Positions 1 through 4,727 of a DNA stretch of 5,440 bases are shown one piece after another. The DNA lies in assembly GCA_030540495.1 (NCBI GenBank), contig JAUNWC010000126.1, positions 1 to 5,440 of the forward strand, in the 5' to 3' direction. This stretch comes from Bacteroidota bacterium. Lineage in GTDB: Bacteria; Bacteroidota; Bacteroidia; Bacteroidales; P3. The notes beneath the pieces were generated by a model. The model was not told the DNA's origin. It worked only from the letters and a program-made list of their open reading frames with translations, and searched no databases. Position 1 is the stretch's first letter, and every line of letters starts with the position of its first letter. A program made the translations under genes and the position numbers.

Positions 1-38
1 GTTATGATAAGTTAGTATAGGTTGGAGCCTACGGCTCC
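1..38 (+). repeat. Left arm of imperfect 38-bp inverted repeat
   Basis: Read on the plus strand, this arm matches the minus strand of 211-174 at 32 of 38 positions by my hand alignment. Each arm carries two ATARGTT-type units 10 bp apart, followed by a 15-nt hairpin. Four of the six differences fall within the hairpin: two are a compensatory stem swap and two are in the loop. Similarity probably continues a few bases past the hairpin (TATAGG on this side, TTATAGG on the other) with a one-base shift. The outer boundary is unknown because the window begins here. Confidence 0.75.
24..38. repeat. Hairpin 1 (GGAGCC stem)
   Basis: GGAGCC-TAC-GGCTCC is a perfect 6-bp stem with a 3-nt loop. Relative to the hairpin at 174-188, the fifth stem base pair is reversed (C:G instead of G:C), so pairing is preserved. 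No T-run follows on either strand, which argues against an intrinsic terminator. Confidence 0.75.
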
Positions 39-109
39 TATAGGACGCATAAACGTATAACAAAAAGTAATGGCTTTGCCCTCCTATAATAACTTATGCT
101 AACCTATTA

Positions 110-124
110 GGAGACTCTGCCTCC
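110..124 (-). repeat. Hairpin 2 (GGAGGC stem with one wobble)
   Basis: Read on the minus strand this is GGAGGC-AGA-GTCTCC, a 6-bp stem with one G-U wobble and a 3-nt loop. On the plus strand the same position would be an A-C mismatch, which hints that the minus strand is the transcribed and folding strand. It separates repeat units starting at 101 and 125. Confidence 0.7.
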
Positions 125-173
125 AACCTATAATAATCCATCTCAACCTATACTAACCTATAACAACCTATAA

Positions 174-188
174 GGAGGCAAAGCCTCC
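174..188. repeat. Hairpin 3 (GGAGGC stem)
   Basis: GGAGGC-AAA-GCCTCC is a perfect 6-bp stem with a 3-nt loop. It lies 46 bp from the FAD dehydrogenase stop in the direction of transcription. The minus strand continues with TTATAGG and not a T-run, so if it affects the dehydrogenase mRNA, 3'-end protection is more plausible than intrinsic termination. Confidence 0.75.
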
Positions 189-211
189 AACCTATGCTAA
201 CTTATTATAAC
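174..211 (-). repeat. Right arm of imperfect 38-bp inverted repeat
   Basis: Read on the minus strand, this arm pairs with 1-38. It ends 22 bp before the last base of the FAD dehydrogenase stop codon, so the element sits immediately behind that gene. The pair bounds a 211-bp segment, which gives it the outline of a small palindromic or MITE-like element. No transposase or target-site duplication is visible. Confidence 0.75.
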
Positions 212-233
212 TTATTTCTTCCTATTCTACCCT

Positions 234-1769
234 CTATACTCCTAATTTTTCTGCTATTTTATTGGCTGTGTTAATGCCGTCTAAGGCAGAAGAGGTTATT
301 CCTCCTGCATAGCCTGCTCCTTCTCCACAAGGATAAAGGTTTTTGAGTTGAGTGTGTTGCAAGTCGTTTTGTCTTGGTATTCTAACGGGAGAGGAAGTTC
401 TACTTTCTAAACCTACAAGCAAAGCCTCTTCTGTTATGTAGCCACGCATTTTTCTATTAAAGTTTTCAAAGCCCAAAGCCAAATTTTCGGATATAAACTC
501 CGGTAGTTTCTCTCTTAGATTTACGCTCGTTACCCCCGGCATATAAGAGCAAGAGCATAGGGTAGAGGAGGTTCTTTTTTCCATAAAGTCGGTTATTCTT
601 TGAGCCGGAGCGATTTGTTTGTTTATATATAGCAGTTTTTCCCAATCTTCTTGTAGTTTCATAAGCGATAGGGCTCCAAAGTGTGAGTATTTTTCAGCAT
701 CCTCCTCCGTTACACTCACCACCACAGCGGCGTTGCCTTTTTCTCCACTACGCAAAGAGTTGCTCATACCATTGACAGACATAATTCCCTCTCTGTCCAT
801 AGACGGCACAATTATTCCTCCCGGACACATACAAAAAGAAAATACTCCTCTGTCTTTGGTGTTAAAGGTCAAACTATAGTTGGCAGGTGGCAAAAGTAAA
901 GAAGGCTTTTGAGAATGATATTGTATTTGATTTATAAGCATTTGAGGGTGTTCCACCCTTACTCCCACAGCAAAAGGCTTGGCTTGTATATCCCAATTAT
1001 TATCATAGAAAAGTTGATAGATATCTCTTGCAGAATGACCTGTGGCAAGTATGGTTTTATCTGCATAGATTTCTTCGCCCTCAGAAGTTTTCACCCCAAC
1101 AACACTATTACCATTAAGAATAAAATCCACAACCTTTGTGTCAAAAATATATTCTCCTCCACATTTTTCTATTGTTTTACGAATATTTTTTAGAATAAGA
1201 GCCAATTTATCCGTGCCTATGTGTGCATGAGATTGATAAACTATCTTTTCATCTGCTCCAAAATGTACCAAGAGCGAGAGAATTTCTTCTATATTTCCTT
1301 TTTTTGTGGAGCGAGTATAGAGTTTGCCGTCCGAAAAAGTGCCAGCACCTCCCTCACCAAAACAAAAGTTACTATCTTCGTTTATATCTTTGTTGCGACA
1401 AATATTTGCTATATCTTTTTTTCTCTCCTCTACGGGCTTTCCTCTTTCTATTATTATGGGTTTCAGCCCTTTTTGTATCAGCCTTAGGGCAGCCGCAAGT
1501 CCACAAGGTCCTGCTCCTATAACCAACACCTCAGAAGAATTTCTAACATCCAAAAAAGGCAAAGGCTTAATCAAAGGAAGGTCGTTATTATTTGAGCAAA
1601 CTATGGAAAGATTATATTCGGGCATTTTTCTGCAATCCAAACTTTCTTTCGTTATCATAAAAGAGAGATAACGAGAATCAATACCACTTGTTTTAGCAAT
1701 TTCTTTTTTCAATAATTCTTTGTTGTTGTATTCCTCTGGCGATAATTTAATTTGTATAATCTTTCTCAT
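234..1769 (-). CDS. FAD-dependent dehydrogenase, COG2509-like family
   Basis: This is a predicted cytosolic flavoprotein of 511 residues. Its substrate is not established for the family, so no reaction is assigned. Residues 1-75 form the small N-terminal alpha/beta domain typical of these proteins (ITKESLDCRK near 39-48). The FAD-binding Rossmann motif GAGPCG is at 85-90, with an acidic residue at the end of the second strand (IIERG, 106-110). Family motifs follow: GEGGAGTFSDGKL at 138-150, ATGHSARD at 242-249, SRTSSPVRIPR at 456-466, and the C-terminal FAD-contacting GEGAGYAGGITSSALDG at 482-498. All are intact and the length is normal. The ATG lies two bases after the porT stop (TAG-TT-ATG) with no Shine-Dalgarno, which points to translational coupling with porT. 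It ends in TAG next to the repeat array. Family assignment is strong; the role is unknown. Confidence 0.88.
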   Translation of the reverse strand: MRKIIQIKLSPEEYNNKELLKKEIAKTSGIDSRYLSFMITKESLDCRKMPEYNLSIVCSNNNDLPLIKPLPFLDVRNSSEVLVIGAGPCGLAAALRLIQKGLKPIIIERGKPVEERKKDIANICRNKDINEDSNFCFGEGGAGTFSDGKLYTRSTKKGNIEEILSLLVHFGADEKIVYQSHAHIGTDKLALILKNIRKTIEKCGGEYIFDTKVVDFILNGNSVVGVKTSEGEEIYADKTILATGHSARDIYQLFYDNNWDIQAKPFAVGVRVEHPQMLINQIQYHSQKPSLLLPPANYSLTFNTKDRGVFSFCMCPGGIIVPSMDREGIMSVNGMSNSLRSGEKGNAAVVVSVTEEDAEKYSHFGALSLMKLQEDWEKLLYINKQIAPAQRITDFMEKRTSSTLCSCSYMPGVTSVNLREKLPEFISENLALGFENFNRKMRGYITEEALLVGLESRTSSPVRIPRQNDLQHTQLKNLYPCGEGAGYAGGITSSALDGINTANKIAEKLGV

Positions 1770-1771
1770 AA

Positions 1772-2479
1772 CTATTCAAATGTTATATTTATATAAAAGA
1801 TTTGCGACTTTATTTTATCCAAACAATCGGTGTAAGCATTGTTAAAATTGTGGTCAAGTATATCTGTTAGTCCAAAAGAAGATTTCAACTCTATGCCTAT
1901 TTTACACATTGGCAAATAAAAATCAAATCCAACCCCTAAGGTATAAAACAATTCTTTGTTCTCTAATTTCATAAGGTATTCTTCGGGTTTGAGTTTTTTT
2001 CTTTTGATGGAACCCATATCATAGACAAATTTGCCTCCTGCAAGAAGATAGGGTCTAAAATTATGATAGCGTTTGCTCTGTATCTTTAATTCCAAAGGAG
2101 CCTCCAAATAAATAACCTCTAAGGAATTTCTCCTTTCTGTATAATTGTCGTTTTTCAAAACATTATAGACAAAGGTTCTTTCGCTAAGCACAAGAGTAGG
2201 AATAAATCTAAGATGAAGAAAAGAAAGCAACCTAAGGTCAGCAGATACTCCTATGGCTAAGCCTGGCTCACTGTGGGAGGAAAATCCCATAATAGTATCA
2301 TACAAAGGAAGGTCGGCTTTTTTTACCATATTTGAGTACAGAGAATTATAACCAAGGGTGACTCCAAAATGCAAAACCTGTTCATCATACTCAGGCATAT
2401 TTGGAGGTGAAGACTGAGCATTTGCCTTTATTCCCACTATGGAACAAAACATTATGAACACAAACATTCGTTTTATCAT
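1772..2479 (-). CDS. porT: PorT/SprT, outer-membrane beta-barrel protein of type IX secretion
   Basis: The 235-residue protein begins with a signal peptide (basic MIKR, hydrophobic core about 5-17, likely cleavage after ANA at 21). The mature part resembles the PorT/SprT family in order and spacing: HFGVTLGYN (37-45), EPGLAIGVSADLRL (71-84), LRFIPTLVLSE (90-100), YLEAPLELK (124-132), FRPYLLAGG (141-149), FYTLGVGFDFYLP (178-190), and a final aromatic-ending strand (IFYINITFE). Alternating hydrophobic strands fit an eight-stranded-type outer-membrane barrel. In Porphyromonas gingivalis and Flavobacterium, PorT/SprT is required for type IX secretion of cell-surface and secreted proteins (known). 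Length is close to that of known PorT proteins. The next gene starts two bases after the TAG stop. No convincing promoter is seen in the 47 bp between the upstream terminator and the ATG. A generic PorT-family barrel protein is the main alternative. Confidence 0.8.
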   Translation of the reverse strand: MIKRMFVFIMFCSIVGIKANAQSSPPNMPEYDEQVLHFGVTLGYNSLYSNMVKKADLPLYDTIMGFSSHSEPGLAIGVSADLRLLSFLHLRFIPTLVLSERTFVYNVLKNDNYTERRNSLEVIYLEAPLELKIQSKRYHNFRPYLLAGGKFVYDMGSIKRKKLKPEEYLMKLENKELFYTLGVGFDFYLPMCKIGIELKSSFGLTDILDHNFNNAYTDCLDKIKSQIFYINITFE

Positions 2480-2526
2480 ACTATTATAAACTTTAAAACC
2501 ACTGTTTTTATTGTAAATACCATAAT

Positions 2527-2559
2527 AAAAAAAGACAAATCCATAGTGGATTTGCCTTT
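2527..2559 (-). terminator. Intrinsic terminator after the pseudouridine synthase gene
   Basis: On the minus strand a 13-position stem (AAAGGCAAATCCA paired with TGGATTTGTCTTT, one G-U wobble) closes a 3-nt CTA loop and runs into four further Ts, giving seven Ts in a row. It lies 25 bp past the pseudouridine synthase stop and 47 bp before the porT ATG. It should end the upstream transcription unit and separate it from the porT pair. On the plus strand only TTT follows, so termination is mainly one-directional. Confidence 0.82.
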
Positions 2560-2583
2560 AAATGAGATATAAAAGTAAAAAAA

Positions 2584-3789
2584 TTATTGTTTATTCATTT
2601 TTAAGAAAGCCACTTCTTTCTCGGTAAGAAAACGATAGTGTCCTCTTAGTAGGTTTTTCTTTGTTAAACCTGCAAAATAAACTCTGTCCAACTTTACCAC
2701 CTCGTAGCCCAAGGACTCAAACAAACGTCTGATAATTCTGTTTTTGCCCGAATGTATGCTAACGCCTACTTTTCTTTTATCTATTGGCTCGTTGTTGGTA
2801 TAGTTTATGGCATCCACTTTTTCAAAACCATCCTCTAATTCTACTCCCTTCAATAAAGCATACATATCGGCTTTGCTAATGGAATTGTCTAATTCTACGT
2901 TATACACCTTTTGTGCGCCATAAGAAGGGTGAGTAAGTTTTTTGGTCAAATCGCCGTCATTGGTAAATAACAACAATCCGGTGGTATTTCTATCCAAACG
3001 ACCTACAGGATATACTCTTTCTGAGCAAGCATCGCCTATCAAATCCATAACAGTTTTTCTTGCAAAAGGGTCGTCAGAAGTAGTTATATATCCTTTTGGT
3101 TTGTTAAGCAAGAGATAAACTTTCTTTTCGCTCTTTAACTCCGTTCCGTTATACTTTACCACATCGCCCGGCACAACTTTATAACCCATTTCTGTTATTA
3201 CTTGTCCATTAACAGTAATGGCTCCTGTGGAGATTAATATATCGGCTTCTCTTCTTGAGCATATACCCGCATTTGATATATATTTATTTAGACGAGTTTT
3301 GCCCACGTTCTCCGGATTTGGTGGAGTAAAATTAGGTCCTTTTTCTTTTCTTACTCTTCCGTTGCCTTCTTTTAACAGACGCGGACGCTTAGGTTTTGTT
3401 TCAAAATCATTGTTGCCATACCCATTGTTGCGTCTGTTTTGAGAATAAGGACGAGAGTTATAAACTCTTTCTTTGCCCTCGTATCTGTTTTCATCTCGGT
3501 TAAAAGGCTTTCTTTCCCTATTGCCGTAAGGTCTCCTTTCCTCACCACCGTAAGTTTTTCTTTCTCTATAATTAGAGTTCTCGTTTCGGTTAAAAGGTTT
3601 TCTTTCACGATTAAAAGGACGCTCCTCTCTATTGTAAGAATTGTTTCTGCGTTCTACTTTCTCAAATCGGTTTTCTTTTTTGTCTTCAAAATCTCTACGC
3701 ACTCTCGGGCGTGAATTTCTCTCTTTTCCATTGCGATAATTCTCATCATCGCGTCTTTCCCAATTGTGGGAAGAATAATCATTTCTCAT
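2584..3789 (-). CDS. rRNA pseudouridine synthase, RsuA/RluB family, with long Arg/Asn-rich N-terminus
   Basis: This enzyme should convert a specific uridine of rRNA to pseudouridine in the cytosol. It has three parts. Residues 1-163 are a low-complexity tail rich in Arg, Asn, Glu, Lys and Tyr, probably disordered and RNA-binding. Residues 165-212 are an S4 RNA-binding domain (RLNKYISNAGICSRREAD). Residues 224-395 are the catalytic domain, with NKPKGYITTSDDP at 229-241, GRLDRNTTGLLLFTNDGDL at 263-281 containing catalytic Asp266, and GKNRIIRRLFESLGYEV at 348-364. The active-site motif places it in the RsuA/RluB/RluE/RluF branch. RluB (23S rRNA) is my preferred reading because of the S4 domain and wide conservation, but the exact uridine cannot be fixed from sequence. 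It starts with ATG behind a good Bacteroidetes-type promoter and ends before a strong terminator, so it can be expressed alone or by read-through from sufC. Confidence 0.9.
   Translation of the reverse strand: MRNDYSSHNWERRDDENYRNGKERNSRPRVRRDFEDKKENRFEKVERRNNSYNREERPFNRERKPFNRNENSNYRERKTYGGEERRPYGNRERKPFNRDENRYEGKERVYNSRPYSQNRRNNGYGNNDFETKPKRPRLLKEGNGRVRKEKGPNFTPPNPENVGKTRLNKYISNAGICSRREADILISTGAITVNGQVITEMGYKVVPGDVVKYNGTELKSEKKVYLLLNKPKGYITTSDDPFARKTVMDLIGDACSERVYPVGRLDRNTTGLLLFTNDGDLTKKLTHPSYGAQKVYNVELDNSISKADMYALLKGVELEDGFEKVDAINYTNNEPIDKRKVGVSIHSGKNRIIRRLFESLGYEVVKLDRVYFAGLTKKNLLRGHYRFLTEKEVAFLKMNKQ
3487..3609 (-). repeat. Repeated RERKPFNR(N/D)EN segments in the pseudouridine synthase N-terminal tail
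   Basis: Residues 61-71 (3609-3577) and 91-101 (3519-3487) encode RERKPFNR followed by N/D-E-N. They match at 10 of 11 residues and 27 of 33 bases, offset by 30 residues. A partial copy (ERPFNR, 57-61 region) directly precedes the first. This points to growth of the tail by internal duplication followed by drift at synonymous and conservative sites. Confidence 0.75.
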
Positions 3790-3823
3790 ACTTTTTAATA
3801 GATTATAGTAAATTATGTGATTG

Positions 3824-3855
3824 CAAAATTATATATTTCTTTTTACTCCTACAAA
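3824..3855 (-). promoter_or_regulatory. Bacteroidetes-type promoter for the pseudouridine synthase gene
   Basis: On the minus strand TTTG (3855-3852) is followed, after a 20-bp spacer, by TAATTTTG (3831-3824). This matches the Bacteroidetes sigma-ABfr consensus of TTTG at -33 and TAnnTTTG at -7 with 19-21 bp between. The expected start of transcription is a few bases downstream, giving a leader of roughly 25-30 nt before the ATG at 3789. The promoter lies wholly in the gap after sufC. TTTG and TA are common in such AT-rich DNA, so the match is good but not proof. Confidence 0.55.
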
Positions 3856-3872
3856 ACAAAAAGCAAATTTCT

Positions 3873-4631
3873 CTAAGATTGTAATTCTTTTCTTATCCAA
3901 TCATAACCTTTTTCCTCAAGTGCTTTGGCAAGATTTTTGTCTCCACTCTTAACTATTTTGCCTTCGTAAAGTATATCTACAACATCGGGAACAATGTAAT
4001 CCAAAAGCCTTTGATAGTGAGTAATTACTATTATAGCATCCTCTTTTGTATGTACCTTATTGACACCAGAGGCAACTATTCTCAAAGCATCTATATCCAA
4101 ACCTGAATCTGTTTCGTCTAAAATACTAAGAGTTGGTTGTAGCATAGCCATTTGAAAGATTTCGTTTTTCTTTTTCTCTCCTCCCGAAAAGCCTTCATTA
4201 ACACTTCTGCCCGATAAAGAAGAAGACATTTCTACATACTTCTCTTTTTCTTTCATAAGCATAAGAAAATCTTTTGCGCTTATGGGGTCTAAGCCCTTGT
4301 ATTTTCTCTGCTCATTGATGGCAGTTTTCATAAAATTGGTTATGCTTACTCCGGGTATTTCCACAGGGTATTGGAAACCTAAGAATATTCCCTCGCATGC
4401 TCTTTGTTCTACACTCATAGCAAGCAAGTCTTTTCCCTTGTAAAGTATTTCTCCTTTGGTAACCTCAAACTTGCTATTGCCTGCTATGACAGCCGCAAGA
4501 GTACTCTTGCCATTGCCATTAGGTCCCATAATGGCGTGTATTTCTCCTTTATTAATTGTTAGGTCAAGACCTTTAAGTATTTCTTTCTCTCCTATGCTGA
4601 CATGAAGATTTTTTATCTCTAATAATGCCAT
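3873..4631 (-). CDS. sufC: SufC, ABC-type ATPase of the SUF iron-sulfur cluster assembly machinery
   Basis: SufC is the soluble ATPase that forms the SufBCD scaffold complex for Fe-S cluster assembly in the cytosol. From the ATG at 4631 the protein has 252 residues, normal for the family. Counting from there, Walker A GPNGNGKST is at 36-44, the Q-loop lies in GFQYPVEIPGVS (85-96), the signature FSGGEKKK is at 148-155, Walker B with catalytic Glu is SILDETDSGLD at 169-179, and the switch His is in ITHYQRLL (204-211). GFQYPVEIPG, EGFSGGEKKK and ETDSGLD are SufC hallmarks and rule out a generic transporter ATPase. The frame can extend to a GTG at 4643 (adding M-D-N-N), but the ATG puts the conserved ALLEIKNLHV at the usual N-terminus and is preferred. 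Neither sufB nor sufD is adjacent: a serpin-like gene lies upstream and a pseudouridine synthase downstream. Confidence 0.94.
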   Translation of the reverse strand: MALLEIKNLHVSIGEKEILKGLDLTINKGEIHAIMGPNGNGKSTLAAVIAGNSKFEVTKGEILYKGKDLLAMSVEQRACEGIFLGFQYPVEIPGVSITNFMKTAINEQRKYKGLDPISAKDFLMLMKEKEKYVEMSSSLSGRSVNEGFSGGEKKKNEIFQMAMLQPTLSILDETDSGLDIDALRIVASGVNKVHTKEDAIIVITHYQRLLDYIVPDVVDILYEGKIVKSGDKNLAKALEEKGYDWIRKELQS

Positions 4632-4656
4632 ATTGTTATCCACAAATAAATTTTTG

Positions 4657-4685
4657 CAAAAATAACAAAAAAATCTATTATCAAA
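4657..4685 (-). promoter_or_regulatory. Possible sufC promoter
   Basis: On the minus strand TATTTTTG (4664-4657) fits the Bacteroidetes -7 element TAnnTTTG and lies 26 bp before the sufC ATG. A TTTG at 4685-4682 could be the -33 element, but the spacer is 17 bp, shorter than the usual 19-21. Transcription would then begin close to the start codon, leaving a leader of only about 20 nt. This is a weak candidate. Confidence 0.35.
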
Positions 4686-4705
4686 TTCTATGATATAAGA
4701 TTTTT
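4669..4705 (-). terminator. Possible AT-rich terminator behind the serpin-like gene
   Basis: On the minus strand AAAAATCT (4705-4698) can pair with AGATTTTT (4676-4669), then, across a 2x2 internal loop, TATCA with TGATA around a 7-nt loop. Two more Ts follow, so the hairpin ends in a run of seven. The stem is almost all A-T and therefore weak. It overlaps the possible sufC promoter, as expected if the serpin-like transcript ends where the sufC transcript begins. Confidence 0.3.
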
Positions 4706-4727
4706 GTTTATTGTTAAGATAGAGTTT

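Larger units (their letters stand above)
1..215. repeat. 10-bp phased AACCTAT repeat array with three embedded 15-nt hairpins
   Basis: This gene-free stretch downstream of the FAD dehydrogenase is highly structured. On the plus strand, AACCTAT or one- to two-base variants (AACTTAT, AATCCAT) start at 91, 101, 125, 135, 145, 155, 165, 189, 199 and 209. Spacing is exactly 10 bp within each block and exactly 24 bp across the hairpins at 110-124 and 174-188. Units in the opposite orientation (ATAAGTT at 7, ATAGGTT at 17) precede a third hairpin at 24-38. Positions 72-84 look like an eroded fourth hairpin (GGC-TTT-GCC then CTCC). Positions 39-71 are less repetitive. There is no coding potential and no identical long direct repeat. 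The array may continue left of the window. Function is unknown. A dispersed intergenic palindromic element or a protein-binding array are both possible; this is inference. Confidence 0.8.

Noticed and set aside
72..188. Intrinsic terminators for the FAD dehydrogenase at the GC-rich hairpins
   Set aside because: None of the three full hairpins is followed by a T-run on the minus strand. The minimal GGC-AAA-GCC hairpin at 80-72 is followed by ATTACTTTTTG, but its 3-bp stem is too weak to call.
1..215. CRISPR array
   Set aside because: Units are about 7-10 bp with almost no spacers. There are no 23-40-bp identical repeats with unique spacers and no cas gene.
91..215. Telomere-like repeat or eukaryotic satellite
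   Set aside because: AACCTAT loosely recalls CCTAA-type telomere units, but the units are degenerate, change orientation and sit between clear bacterial genes.
1324..1671. Plus-strand open frame of 115 codons
   Set aside because: It lies wholly opposite the well-supported FAD dehydrogenase and shows no recognisable domain, so it is a shadow of that gene.
2480..2526. porT promoter
   Set aside because: TATTTACA and TATAAT-like strings occur, but no TTTG / TAnnTTTG pair with proper spacing, and TTTACA to TATAAT spacing is 24 bp. Nothing is good enough to annotate.
3372..3714. Open frames on both strands over the pseudouridine synthase N-terminal tail
   Set aside because: They arise from the repetitive, purine-biased codons of the Arg/Asn-rich tail. 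No independent start signal or known family is evident.
3873..4631. ABC transporter ATPase
   Set aside because: The GFQYPVEIPG and ETDSGLD motifs and the absence of any membrane-protein gene nearby identify SufC instead.
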